DNA from: Trichoplusia ni
Lineage: Eukaryota > Arthropoda > Insecta > Lepidoptera > Noctuidae
Assembly: GCF_003590095.1 (NCBI RefSeq)
Contig: NC_039498.1
Coordinates: forward strand, 4,402,001-4,466,000
Length of the DNA stretch: 64,000 nucleotides
Direction of reading: 5' to 3'
In this document: one piece after another, positions 14,294-27,420 of the stretch
How the letters are laid out: every line of letters starts with the position of its first letter
How positions within the stretch are numbered: position 1 is the first letter of the stretch
Program-made: the position numbers and the translations under genes
Notes under the pieces: generated by a model
Database searches by the model: none
The model's input: only the letters and a program-made list of their open reading frames with translations
Told to the model about the DNA's origin: nothing

Positions 14294-14331
14294 ATGAGTA
14301 CCATGTACCTTTATGAGTACCATGTATCTTA
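14294..14331 (+). repeat. Two-unit 19-bp tandem duplication
   Basis: The unit ATGAGTACCATGTACCTTT is followed directly by a second near-identical copy beginning at 14313 (ATGAGTACCATGTATCTTA). It is a small local duplication in intron 1. Confidence 0.7.
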
Positions 14332-15936
14332 ATAACCAATAATGATAGATTCCTAATCACATTTTAGATTAGTTCTCGACGAGGCCTCTACATTTTGGAT
14401 CTTTGTTTCCGTAACACCTTTAAAAAGTACTGTGGCTTTTCCCATCAAGTTATCCCGTAAATGAAAAGGGATACACATTGCAATAAGTATTTAGTATCAA
14501 AATATTCAAAGCATGTATAGGAAATGTTAGTTAGTGAAGGTTTTTTATAAGACGAAGGTTTTTTATCACGATATCGGGGTATTGGCAAGTGAAATGCATG
14601 TTGCGTTTTACAATTATTGTTTTTGGTATTTTTCTTACGTAACTAGCCTTTAACCGTAGTTTTCTAAGGCCTTCCTTTCAAACGCTCGCGCTTCTCAAAG
14701 GTTTTTCACGAGCCATAAGCCTGTGCCAATCTCATCAGAATTCGTTTCCCACGTCCGTTCGACGTTAGGAACTTTCTAATAAATCTGTTATTTGTGAAAC
14801 CTTTCATTTCGAATTCTAATAGTTTCTTCATAGGTATAGCTTTAAATAGGTCGAAGTCACTGAAATACTTGACATATTGGCACAGATTGATGTACCTGTA
14901 TTATGAGCATATTAAGTTGGACTATTGGGGAAGCAAGATGCCGATACTTGCAGTTATATTTCGTCTTGATTACACAATACTCTCTTTGACAATTACACCT
15001 TTTCTTCTAGTTTCCCAGTAACTTGTTTTTACATTAGGGTTGAATTTCGTTCGATTCATTCAGTGCTCGAACGTTTTCCATGCTAGTCAGACCGTGCGGA
15101 ATTGGAGATCGATATGTTAACATTTACTCTCCGATAGTTACGGTGCCTGTGTTTTTAAAATATTCCAACTGTTCGTCTGTTAATTGTGATTTTTTAGCTA
15201 TTTGTTATAGGCAAGCGTTGATTATTTAACAAACAAATTATAAATACCATTATTTGTTGTAACTTATCAACTAAATTACAGTGCTTTGTTACTGACTTTA
15301 TATCTAAATAGTATTGTATTGTGGTAACGATAGTGTCTTTCGACAAAGGATCTATCTTAAGATCTCCTTTTGGTTCTGCCCTTTGCTGTGCAAGTTCATG
15401 CTGGGACCACTACGTTTCTCATGTCTTCTTTTCATCTCTTAGTCTGCCTCTACTTCTTTGTAATGTTCCTTGTCTACCATTCTATCCAAAACTTTGAAGA
15501 GTTTTCTTTCTTCTCTCTTAGTCATATGGCCCGCTATACCGCCTTCTCAACTATTTAGCAATGCATGCAAAACTTCAGTGCTGACAAAAAAAATAAAGAA
15601 GAAGTAATCGACTAGGAATCTGAAGGAAACGACGAGAAACAAACAAATATTAAAATTAAAACAGAAGATACTTATACCAACTAAATACATAAGTATAATT
15701 TTATTATGTTTTGGTTATCGCACCTTTGGCCGCTATGGACGCCTCTGTCCTAGTATTAAGAGTCTTGTACTTCGTTAAATCCTAAATATTTACAATTAAA
15801 TCGCACGTGGCTAGGAGACCGACCCCGTCCTATAAAAATAATTCTATCTTTTACTTACCTTATTAAGTCATCCACCCAGTTTCTCACTCCTTAGTTCTGG
15901 ACGCAGAACTACTGGAACGAATAAATAGGACTATTA

Positions 15937-15965
15937 GAAAAGAAAAGAAAGAAAAGGAAGAAAAA
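15937..15965 (+). repeat. GAAA-rich microsatellite-like tract
   Basis: An interrupted run of AGAAAAGAAAAGAAAG-type units. It lies about 255 bp upstream of a Lep1-like Helitron at 16220. Lep1 elements have been reported in association with (GAAA)n microsatellites in Lepidoptera. Confidence 0.6.
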
Positions 15966-16219
15966 TCATTTATTCAGCACGGACATTACTCAGTTTATCG
16001 TCGAGATATCTTAATTGATGACACGAGACGCACTAATATTAGCACTTAATAACATTCGAACGTACGTTTGTAAACATAACTTGGAATGCATTAATTTGAA
16101 TTGATTTACTGCAAGTAAAATCTGCGGAGCTGTGTTATTGGTTCGAATGTGGGGTAAACATAACCGCAATTTATAGACTTAAATGTTACGATCACTATCA
16201 CGAAGCAATTATTTTATTA

Positions 16220-16508
16220 CTAGCTGTTGCCCGCGACTTCGTCCGCGTGGTCAGAAGATATATGTTAGGAATTTTTGAACGGAAGCCCTCGAAGACGAAT
16301 AATTTTCCCTGTTTTTTCCACATTTTCCATTGTATCTTTTGCTCCTATTAGGTGCAGCGTGATGGGATATAGCCTACAACCTTCCTCCATGAATGGTTTA
16401 TTCAACAAAAAAAGGATTTTTTCAATTTGAACCACTAGTTCCTGAGATTAGCGCGTTCAAACAAACAAACATGCAAACAAACTCTTCAGCTTTATATATT
16501 AGTATAAA
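16220..16508 (-). mobile_element. Lep1-like non-autonomous Helitron, copy 2 (reverse orientation)
   Basis: Read on the minus strand, it starts near TATACTAATATATAAAGC, carries a GTTTGTTTGTTTGAACGCGC-type 5' region, and ends with ACGAAGTCGCGGGCAACAGCTAG-type sequence. CTAG falls at 16220-16223, flanked by A at 16219 and T at 16509, as expected for an A/T target. Interior blocks (CCATTCATGGAGGAAGG, CATCACGCTGCACC) match the copies at 2942 and 28594. It holds no ORF. Confidence 0.88.
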
Positions 16509-16797
16509 TTGTGAAGTGTGTGTTAGAATCCCGTACTGAGAGTTCCGTAGCGCTGTGCAATATTTCAATTTCGTCGGGATTGTACGTATTTATGTGTTTG
16601 TATTCGTTGGTTGACCGCACGATGAAATTGCAGCGCCCGGGTCCTTCCGTCCGCCTGTAGCAGACGTATCCAAGAACGGTTCCGTATATGTATTTACACT
16701 GTAGGTACCTATCTACATATTAGACGTCTTCTTATCGACATTCGACTTCGCTTTGCAGTTGCGGCTAGTAGCTTTCGATTCTAATCTCTATTGTTAA

Positions 16798-17077
16798 CTA
16801 GCTGACCCAGCAAACGTTATTTTGCCTAATAAATTATTTCTAGTTGTATGTAGTTTTAATGCCACGTTGTAAAAAAATAAAAACAAAATATTTCGACCAA
16901 AAAATAAAATATTTTTTTTTAGTGTGAGCAACCCTTAACACTTAGGGGTATGAAAAATAGATGTAGTCGATTCTCAGACTTACTGAATGCGCATATAAAA
17001 TTGGTAAAAATCGGTTAAGCCGTTTCGGAAGAGTACGGTAACTAACATCGTGACACGGGAATTTATTTATTAGAGGA
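16798..17077 (-). mobile_element. Helitron-like element, second family (GGGTCAGCTAG end), copy A
   Basis: On the minus strand the element ends in GCTGGGTCAGCTAG next to a T, the usual Helitron 3' context. Its 5' part contains AATTCCCGTGTCACGATG and TTCCGAAACGGCTTAACCG, then AGTCTGAGAATCGAC and TTTTTCATACCCCTA. These blocks are familiar from a widespread lepidopteran repeat. It sits about 290 bp downstream of the copy-2 Helitron, in the same orientation. The 5' boundary (17073-17077) is approximate. It is non-coding. Confidence 0.8.
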
Positions 17078-19511
17078 ATATAACTTTCTTTCAAAATCTC
17101 AATCAGCCTTTTTATTGTTAGCGGACATTAAAATAAATTCAGATTTCATTACTTCGTACAGAACTCTAAAGTGCCCATAGCATCAACTTGTTTATAGTAC
17201 TCTTTAACAAGGTATGTTAGCAATTATTCAAATCAGTTTACACTGACCTTCGAACATTATACAACAATAATCAATTGTGTTAATGGCGGCTCATCTAACA
17301 CTGGTCACCTTTTGCTGTGATAGTTTCTTTAACACCAAAATCTTGTCTAAATATTCTAAATCTTTCGCTTCTTATACTTGTCAATTTAAAAAGAATTTAG
17401 TCCAACTTCTCATAGTAACACATGGTTTGAATATGGATTAGTCGTATCATTTATACCTCAATTTCATTCGTGCATACGATATTGTTTAATGTAAAACTTC
17501 ATATTTTTGGCTATAATGCCTAATTATCTGCAGTACTCGATGACAGCGGACTACATTCCCTGATAAAACCTGTCGGATCAGCGTTTGAGGATCATCCACT
17601 TTATCTCATGTGAATGTGAAGCACGTGGATATTTGTCACGTTCTTAAATTAGAGTACAGTTAAAAATAAACGTGTCGTGCGACTGATAACCGTATCAGAC
17701 GACAAAGCATGAACCACTTTACAAATCGAGTGCGGACTTGTGAATTCCACAGAGATTAGCGAACGTAGAGGTGGCGCTGTGTTTTTGAACCCTAGTCGTT
17801 CTAAAAGACAAAAGACACCAGTATATTACATAAACTGTTCAACTCGTGTCCCCTGTATGCATGCCAGCACCTTGAACTAAATTTAAGTATTTCACCAATC
17901 TTACTTTACAAATTCGTACGAATATTTATCAACAATACGATAAGCAGATACAATTGAAGACCAGTCTATCTATGAATGATGTACAGTAATCAATTATTCT
18001 CTACGTGTAATACCTTGACGATATTCCAAAGATTGTAAACTATAAATACGTATAATCGTGTTCATTAATTTGTGTGTAATATAGATAATTTCTCACTTTC
18101 CCATCATTCGTTATTTACGCCACTGCGTACAGTAATCTTTTAGATAACACCCTCCCAATGATAAGAGATACGAAATAAATGGTCACACTTTATTAATGTT
18201 TTGTACATGGAATTATACGTTTTCATGATACTTAGTAAGAGCTTGCGGGAAGTTTAGTTAGTGTAGATTTCTTGCCGTCTCGTGGAAACAATTGTACCTA
18301 TATAATTTTGGCATATTTTAAAAGCTGGTTTATGAATGTTGTTTCTTGTTTACGATACAAAAGAAACGCTTCTAAACACGCAATCAACAGATATGGACCT
18401 AAATGTACACCAATTACGTATCAGTTGGTTGATAACAATCGCTATCTGTAGATAGCATTTATCGATACAAATCAGCCTTGCTTTACTAAGTCTATAAGTT
18501 GTTACACTTGTTGCGATTTGGCATGATAGCGCCGTGTATTTTAGATAGCAATACAAAATGGTAGCGATTTGATTAAATCTTTGTTATATCGCGTTATTAA
18601 CAAATTGGGCAATCGTCTATCGAGTGCCATGTTCAAGTGAGTGTTATACCCTTGTCGGGAAACATGCTATCTAATATCTGTTTTGTTTAATTATATTGTG
18701 TACGAATATATTGTCGTCACCGGAGATGACTCCTATAATTTCAATAAGATTTTTTTCATTTCGCTGTTTTAATTTTCCCAAAGGTTCTTGTACTCGCTCT
18801 TTAAATGATGTTTTCCTAACATTCGTACTCATGTCATTAATATTAATTGTTCCTTAAGGAATGAAGGTCTGGTTACGTGTCTCGTTAAAAAGAATGATTA
18901 ATCTTTATACAATTTTAATTGATGTCTGGCTGAGAAATCGAATTTCATTCGAATGCCGCTGTAGTTAAGCAAATTAATTGAAAAAAAAAACAGTCAAGTG
19001 CGAGACAGACTCGCGACATTGTAGGCTCCGTACCAATATGACAACGAAAAATTAATGGGAAATTAAATTGGTCACTCTTTCAATATATATTATGACCGTA
19101 ACAAACTTTGTTTAAAAATCTTTATTTACGATTTTAACCTCAACAGGAATACATTATCCGTCAAAATATCAACTATCTGTCACGTTTATGAGTAACACAT
19201 TACTCAAGTTGATTTCTTACCTTTCTAAAGTCGCTGTTTTAGTGAATATTTTCAAGTGTCATAAATAGAAAACGGCTCGACCATTATCGTCGTGTTTCCA
19301 TTTATGTACGTCATACCTTACTTACCTCATTTGCTACAAGGCTGTGTAACGATTACTCACACTTGAGCACATGCATATTGGTCTATAACATAGATTACTA
19401 AACACCTTTTAAAGCCCTTCGATATAGCAGTAGGTTAGGAGCATTTTACATATTGGCAGCTAATATTTGTCGAGTCGAGGCTGCTGTTCCACCTCGAGTG
19501 TTATCACCCTA

Positions 19512-19537
19512 ACACACACACACACACACGCACACAC
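19512..19537 (+). repeat. CA dinucleotide microsatellite
   Basis: A run of (AC)n with one G interruption, visible directly. It lies in intron 1. Confidence 0.9.
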
Positions 19538-21626
19538 CTACAGGCTGAATGGTGGAATGGTATGTTTATGTCACTAAAAAATGTTTGCACATTACTTGAG
19601 GACCTCACTGCCCATACATAAAAATATTAATTAAGAAGTAAAACTGTATACAATTGTCAAGCTAATTTTATCGCTAGCATTTTCAACAAGATTTTTTGAT
19701 CTCAATTAGCTGAAATTTTAAACTAAATTCTCTTTATTTAGCTGCACTTGACCTTGTTTGCCTGGAGTGGAAATTATGCGTTTATAATTTCAAGCCCAAG
19801 TAGGTACAGTTACGCGACTTTGTAATGTTCAACAAAGCTGATACGAGAAACCGTGATTGATTTTATAATCATTGTAACCTCGAGATGACGAATAGCCATT
19901 ATAAAGTAGTGATACACTCATATTTTTCTTATTTTTGTAGGTATAATTTATTTCTTTACATTCTCTTACATATTTTTTAAAGCCTATGATCGCGTTTATA
20001 CTTACGCTCTATATAATTCTAAGATATGTTAATTCTATTGAAATTACTGGTGTTGCATTCACAAAATCAGAGAGAGACCCCTCTACTTCGTCTAGTGCGT
20101 TGTCGCGCTTCAACATTTGCAATAATATTAGTTGAAGACGTGGAAAAAGTGCTAATTATTGTGAAGTTGGAGATGAAGTTTTATCCTCTAACCCACAGAA
20201 AAAAGAAACAACCCGGACTGTTCTGATAATAATTAGTTTATATACCTAAAGTCATTAAAAAAATACCACGTCATATTTTACAATTTATTCTTGCGTATGA
20301 AAATAACAATTAACTAGATTACTTTAGCTAGACACGTTGCGGGCTGGCTATTGCTGCAGGGTTCTGCAACCGGCGCAAATTATATTAAAAGCAGCAGGTA
20401 ATAAACCTTTTTGCACAATTTAATTTCCACCGAGATTGAACAATATTTTTCATTCAATTTAAAATGGAAAATATGAGATAAACGAAGGAAAAAATGCGTG
20501 TCTGGTTTAAAAATTTATCAATTACAATCCACAAGACAATTCATGAACATTCGTTGTGTTTGTATTTTATTAAGAGTTATTTTTTTTTATTTAATAATCA
20601 TATTTAGTAAATTTAACCATTTGAGAGTCTCGAATGGTTCTATAGAGCGCCTATATTGTTAGACTCTGTCAAGTGTGCAGTGTACAGTGTACCTCTTATA
20701 ATACCGCCGAGGTTTCAAAATATTCTCCTAGAGCTTTCATTTGTTCCTTACCTGATGAACGAAGTTTTAGTTTTCTGTGTATTTTCCGATAAGTTTCGTT
20801 TGCGAGTAAGTTTTCCATGTGTTTTTATCAATTTTATTTTTATGTTAGCAACAGCTTAGTACCTACTTTACGATATATAAGGATATAAAAATGGCTTTGA
20901 TTATTTTATATAACCAATCAACACTATTTGCCTTTCTACGGACCGTGTTAAAATACATTAAATAATCACATTGACCTTGTCGATATCGCTTTTTCAATAA
21001 ATTTATCCTGAACATTATTTTAAAACTATAATTAGATTGCCTCCATGATCTGTATCAACAGAACTAGTATAACTTCAACCCCGTTTTTTATTACTCTCTC
21101 GGAGTGCTTCTGAGAGTAATCTAACTCATTCTTGGTCCAAGTCGTTTATTTCCATTCGTCTTTCAACAATAATTTCAATTCCATTGAGATATAACTCAGT
21201 CCGTGCCTCAAGCCATAGATATTCCTTATTCCTCAAAGGTGTCGATAATTCTATTTCCTTTTGGCCAGCGCTCGCCACGGGCCGGAAGGCGTATTAACAA
21301 ATACTTTTATAGAATATAAATCTCTTCGACAAATTACTTTAAGAAGGTTTTTTATAGAATTAGACACGAGGAAGTGCGTCCGGAAGATGGACGCCGAAGG
21401 AAAACCGGCGCGTGACTCCTCAAACACTACCTACTCGATATGTTTCATTCAAAAATGTTTTGTTGTAAGGTCATTACCCCCAAGATTTCAAGGAAAATTA
21501 TGAACGGCTTAAGTAGATTAAAAATCACGTTTCTTTTTACTTTAGTAATTTTTATTTTTTTCAACTTACATGCTATTATTGTATTCAGGTATATTTCGGC
21601 CTTAGATATTAAATAAATAGTCTGCA

Positions 21627-21688
21627 AAATTGAACGGACTTTAACCACTGTGGTCCGATAACCACAGTGGTTAAACTCCGTTCAATTT
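21627..21688. repeat. Near-perfect 28-bp inverted repeat with 6-base loop
   Basis: The left arm (21627-21654, ending ACCACTGTGGT) and right arm (21661-21688, beginning ACCACAGTGGT) pair at 27 of 28 positions around the loop CCGATA. The single mismatch is the C in CGGACTTT against the C in AACTCCG. Transcribed from either strand this would form a long stable stem-loop. The arms do not match the ends of any other repeat found in this window. It could be a young foldback, a short-hairpin or small-RNA precursor, or the remnant of a template-switch event. Confidence 0.9.
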
Positions 21689-24344
21689 ATATGTATCGAC
21701 GTGTTATCCTCTAACAGCCACACAGCGAGAAACGTGTTTTATCCTCATAGATCCAATTAATTCAACGCATATAAATCTGTCTGACATGCAGAAATATAAT
21801 CGAATTAAACCAGGTAATCTAGCTGACGCACAGATTGCAATCCTTTATCAAAGCAGTGTCAATACTGTTACGATAAAACTTTAAATCTCGAAGATGGATG
21901 CTGTAGTTAGCGATCTAAGGAACAAATCGAATAAAAGTCGACGGCCTGTGACGACATATCTTACCGCTTACGTACATAGAACCATAAATTAATACGAAAT
22001 GTCTCAAAATATGACTTGAGTGGACTGTTCTTCCTCCACCCGTTGTAGTCGAACTTTTAATCCCGCTAAAGTAGTTTCCATAATTTGAAAATTCGTTCTC
22101 TCGGAAACTAGCGCTAACTTAAAGCTCCCAATATTAGTTGTCTGAGAGAAAATGAAAAAATACTTTCCCGTCACTCACAAGTAACGTCCTCTCAGAGTGA
22201 GGTCGGCTTCATGATTCCCACAGATATTCTAACTTGGAGATCTAATAACACTTCTTTTATTTAATCAAGTCTACATTCTTAAGACGTTCTTAGCATACCT
22301 CGTCCTAAATTGAGACGCAAATGAAAGAACTTTACGTGCGCTCAAAGTAATTTGCTGTATTACGTATATTTATGTACATCTTTTTACGATATTGTATTCA
22401 TAAGAGAACGATTTGACGTAGCGATTTGTCTGCCTACGCTGCCGATTTCTTTTGTCTTGATGTATCACACCAACCCTCTAACTAGTCAGTCTATATGTTA
22501 TGAGTACAAAGCATCATCTAAGTACGCAATAATGGCAAAGATAAATAATTTGTCAATCTACTTAATTGATATTTCGGCAATCAAACCGTGCTGATAGATA
22601 CTTAACCAATTAATTGAATTATTTGTTGTGTGTCATCGGCTTAGTGTTAAGACTCGGCCGACGTCACGCCGAAGGTCTGCCCGCTAATATGGCGACCAGA
22701 TATAAACATTATAGGGCGTTGATATTAAGAAATTTATCTTTGATAGATTAATTAATCTCTCTTCGCCTGTTTCGTACGTATATTTTGATACAGAAATTGA
22801 TGAAAAATGGTTTCTAAACTTCGATTTTGATTGACTAAACGTTTACATTATAATTTGAAAAGTAAGTAGCTAAGCTGTCGGTAAGCAGAAAATAGAAGTA
22901 ATTAATTCAAAACGTACAATGTACGCTATCCACTGGTGTTGACCCTCCCACGCACGGTAGGGATTTACTTTGTGCAGGGATGATGTGTGTTTTCTAGTCG
23001 GGGCCAACAAAATTGGTCCGAACCAATAGGGCCTTAATTACTGTCTCGCACACAACCCGCTCAAATAAACTGGTCACTGTGCTAACTTATTTTAAGTTCA
23101 TTCAGGCTTATGGAGACTTGGCGAGTAAGAGTTTTATTTAGCTTCGTGTGTAGTCGGCTTTTTCCGTCGACCCGAAAAGTGCCGCTCCTTGATGTCTAAG
23201 TACGGGGCGCACCTTAGCCTGCTCGGCCCGTTACAAACCTGTTTTTGCTATACTGTCATTAACACTCTAGTATAATCATTTATTACACGTTAAAGGAGAT
23301 TTTTTGATTTCCAAATTTCTAGACTAATATTCACAGTACCAGATGCTAGAATACTTAAAGGAAGCATAACAACATAAAATCTTCTCATTGCGTGGTTACT
23401 TCAAGAATCGACATCGACTTCCTTAAGCGACAAGTATCAGCCGGAGACTTGGGGAAAACGAAAAACCTACGCGTATAATTTCGAATAATAAAAATAATAT
23501 AATATACAATATTCTGTGAAAAATGGATATTGAATTTTCTCCATCCGGATACCATTGACACTGTATGAATCATTTCAGATAAAAAAGAAAACAAGCTTAC
23601 GCTTACAAATAATCTTAAGATTCATTATGATATCTTAGTTTTTAATTGATACCAAAAAATAAGTGTTTGACATCAAACTATTACTGCAAACTCAATTCCC
23701 TAAATAGATAATGATTGATTTAAGGAGCCAGCATTTTCCCTTTATTTAAAAACGAATGTGAAGAATACGGTTACCGTATGAAATGGCCATTTCAGCAAAA
23801 GCAATTACAATTAGAGGCAACTATAAAGTAGTCTTGAAACTTTATATCTTAACGACCAGTCTAAGGCATCACAAATTGATGTGAGACCAACAGTGGAAAC
23901 ACTCATTGCAAGCAAGGCGACGTCGCAAACTAATACATAATAATAAACAAAGTTCTAATAACACGCCAGCTATCATTTTGACTTGCATCAACTCGACGTG
24001 ACAATTAACACTTTCATAAATTCTAAGGAACTGCAGGGCCGACTCGTTAGGCCAGCTATTATCGCTTATTAACACCTAAAATATTCATATTTCTTCGTTC
24101 ATATTTTGTTCGCGTTATTATCGGATACGAAAGGGTCAGTTGAACACTTATTTCAAATTACTGGTTAACATGGCGTTGCAGCGAACGTCGAACAAACTAT
24201 CGACGTCCAACCATTTAAATTGAAAGTTTCCAACTTTGATTCACGTATATCATTTTAAATTACTCCTTCAAACTTCTTCCTTTGCCTTGTTACAATTCTT
24301 GAACCTACTGAATTCATTCTAGACTACATATTCCTATTCATCAG

Positions 24345-24660
24345 AATAGGGATGATGACTGGGTATAAAAAGAAAAAATGTCATTAGTCCCTCAGTTGGA
24401 TAATTGAAAAGTATGAGACAAGTATTTTTTCCTTTTTCAGAAAAACTAGATGTGTCAAAGATTAACTGCTTTAAAGTTTAGGAGAGGGGGCTTGTGACGT
24501 AACGTTAAAGTAAAATTTATGCTCAATCGTGACGTCACGCGTAAGTTTCATTCGCTGTAATTTGGTCAATTTGGTTGCGGGACAAAATAAAAAATACTTA
24601 TCCATTATTATACAAAAAACTACAAGACACTGCAAACAAAAAATTGACATCATCCCTATT
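24345..24660. mobile_element. MITE with 15-bp terminal inverted repeats
   Basis: The left end AATAGGGATGATGAC and the right end GACATCATCCCTATT are inverted repeats with one mismatch in 15. The roughly 316-bp interior is non-coding and includes TGTGACGTAACG and CGTGACGTCACGCG. No clear target-site duplication was seen, so the superfamily is unassigned. A degraded relative with the same left end and a shared interior block starts at 32070. It lies inside intron 1. Confidence 0.78.
24530..24537. promoter_or_regulatory. Palindromic CRE motif TGACGTCA inside the MITE
   Basis: An exact TGACGTCA within CGTGACGTCACG. It was brought in by the transposon at 24345-24660, so it may reflect element sequence rather than selection on the host gene. 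Confidence 0.3.
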
Positions 24661-25135
24661 GTATAATTAATATGAAATGTTTTTAACGAAATGAAAATTT
24701 AATTAAACAACTGTAAATCTTGCTGTACAAAAGAGGATTACACCTGAAAATGTCTGTTAGAAAGGCTTACAAGTGGCGTTCTTCAAACAAGTGCTTGAAA
24801 TTCGTTTATTTATATTATGTTACTAATAATTACAGATAATAAAAGAACGAAATTACGCGACATTGCTTGAGAACATTAGAATTTGTGATTTTACATAGGT
24901 ATGATAATGTAAGAGAGGTGCGCGACAGAGACGCCATTATGCTCTCCATCTCGCTTCCTCAACTGCAATTCATTATTTGATGATGATTTTATAAAACCTT
25001 TGGTTTTAAAATTGATATACTAGTAAAACCTTATTTCGTATTTAAACATTGTTTCTTCCGCATAAATCAATATCAGCCCATGCATATTATTTACAATTTC
25101 TCTATAAAACCGTTAGCTTATTACAATGTCCCACA

Positions 25136-25153
25136 AAACCACTTTAGTGGTTT
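25136..25153. repeat. Perfect 8-bp inverted repeat
   Basis: AAACCACT and AGTGGTTT flank a TT centre. It is a small palindrome in intron 1 with no known role. Confidence 0.5.
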
Positions 25154-25352
25154 GTCTCTGCGTGCTGTGGTCTCATGTAATCGAACAACAATTATTTAAC
25201 TTTCGCGTATTCAATAAATAATAGTGAGTTTCTTTTGTGTGGTAGGCCTACAGGAATGATATCGTTTTATACGCATAAGTAACGACACTTAGGCCTTTCA
25301 ATTCAGTGCATTGGAGTGATTCGTCAGCGTCAGTCATCGTGGCAATTGAATA

Positions 25353-25680
25353 CCATCGGCCTAGCCTTTTCCCAACTATGGTAATGTCCGCTTCTAATCC
25401 TGGGTTCAGCTAAGTACCAGTGTTTTACAAGTAGCGGCTGGCTCTCTAACCTAAATCTAACCTCCTCAACTCAGTTAAATGGGCAACACGATACCGATTA
25501 GCTAGACTGGTTGTCAGACTTTCTAGCTTCAGACTACCTTTAACGACTGTCAAAGATGTATGAATAACAGCCGGGACCCACAATTTAACCTGCCTTCCGA
25601 AACGCGGAGGATCTCGTTGTGACAAAGTAGTCATCTATCTACGAACCAACCGCGTCAAGCGTAGCTTAACGTGTGATCGA
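25353..25680 (-). mobile_element. LINE 3' tail or derived SINE-type repeat, minus orientation
   Basis: On the minus strand the segment contains GAGATCCTCCGCGTTTCGG, AAATTGTGGGTCCCGGCTG, GACAGTCGTTAAAGGTAGTC, GACAACCAGTCTAGC, TATCGTGTTGCCC, TTGAGGAGGTTAGAT and GTAAAACACTGGTACTTAGC, and ends ATAGTTGGGAAAAGGCTAGG then CCGATGG. I recognise this order of blocks as a very common lepidopteran interspersed repeat whose 3' end runs into GATGATG. The name and class are not certain. The 5' boundary is approximate. A 62-codon minus-strand frame within it (25446-25634) is not a gene. Confidence 0.8.
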
Positions 25681-27268
25681 TTCGTTTATGCAGTTATAGC
25701 TTAGCCACGAGCTCCTCTGGTAGTTGCAATTGAATATTGTGTCGGATATCTCTCTACGGTTCCGCCCTGGGGTTCACAGTACATGGTCAATCCATCAGCC
25801 GCCCCATATCGTGTATTAATTGATCTTAGCCCACTGTGTACTAATAGACGCGTATTGTTATCAGTAAATGGAAGGTCAAGCCTGTTTTCTTCAATCATGA
25901 CATATATAACTTGTTATGTATTCAGTTTTCCTTTATTTTTTATCGTTTTATATTAAATCGAAATCTTATTGAGATTTTGGAAAAACTAAGATGAAAACAG
26001 ATGAAAACCTTTTAATCATTAAGATTTTAACAGATTCTGAACATTTTCTCTTTATTGATGTTTGCTAAATAGTCTAGTTTTACCAGTCCTCCTAACTATG
26101 GTATTGAAGTTTTTGAGACGTTTGAAAGACGCAACCGTTTAATTTTTGCTTTCGAAGAAGAGGTAGATAGTCTTTCAATACTTGAAGAATCTGTTAATTA
26201 GTTTGTTTTTACTACAGAACATAAGTAATAATATTAACATGTGTTTTGTGCGTGTGTATATGTCTAGTGGAAAAGCAGTCACACAAATGAGTATAAAAGA
26301 CATTAATGTTCAGTCAAACTTGTCACTTTTATAAAAAGAATTCCTGTCAGCGGTAACGTATGTAAACTAGCCTCCGAGCTGTATCCGTAGGAGATAGGTT
26401 TTCAGCGAGAAATTTAAAACATGAAATTTTAATGTAACCGCATAATCTACGAGTACTGAAACTCAAAGTATTCTGTTTCTGAAAACCTCGTTACTATTTT
26501 CCTTCTCGAATCATGTTCAGATGCAGAAAAACATTTTAAAATAAATTGTTTTAAAATTGATTCTGTTTTATTTCTCAAGAAAATATTCTGATAAAGTAAT
26601 ATCGGTTCGCATTCATATCGTTAATTCAATTATTCTTCAGACCGATAACGTCAAACATTACGTCGGTGTAGACGACTACTTGTATTGCTCTAGGCAAGAA
26701 TAAAAAAAAATATATAAAGAAAGATCTATTTTTTATCTTAGAATATTAAGCCATCACTAAACTAAAATAATTCAATGTCGCATTTTTAATGAAGCAAATA
26801 GAACTTTTTCAGTTAGAAAAGCAAAGTGGCCTATCCACTTATACGACTGTGATTAATCATAGATAGTATCACTACGATATAAAAATGTGACTCACGACGA
26901 AAAAAAATATACACTCTCATCTTCGTAATTATAACGGAGATATGCGTATTTTATGAGTCGGATTCAAACTATGATCACTTCAGACGTTTTACGACACGCC
27001 TACGATAAGACGACATTCAATAAACATTCGTCGAATATTAGACTTCAAAATCTAATATATTATAGGAAAAGAGATGCCACGATACGCCTTGTAATGCGGT
27101 CTCTCGCTCCCACAAAAACTGAGGTCCTGCTTTGGGAGGTCGTGGTAGACTTTCTGTTATTTAACTAAATTCGATTGGGAATAAGTTCCTCGATGCTGAG
27201 TGCAGGCAAATACTGATCCCACGCACCTACGCAAAGCATTACATCTAGATGTTGGATTTTATATAAAA

Positions 27269-27420
27269 CTAGCTGACCCGGCAATTGAATTTCTGGTGTA
27301 GAAGAAATATATGGAACGAAAAAAAAATAGGGGTAGACAAATCTCCAGTTAAAAACTGAAAAAGGGGCTTAAAAAAGAGATATTCATTCCGACTTCATTT
27401 TTATTTAAGTATTAGCAAGG
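27269..27420 (-). mobile_element. Fragment of the second Helitron-like family (GGGTCAGCTAG end), copy B
   Basis: On the minus strand it ends TTGCCGGGTCAGCTAG next to a T, like the element at 16798. The interior has diverged and the far end could not be defined; there is no 5'-TC end. It is most likely a truncated copy. Confidence 0.6.

Noticed and set aside
25446..25898. Minus-strand frames of 62 and 65 codons
   Set aside because: The first lies inside a common interspersed repeat tail; the second matches nothing and has no exon context.
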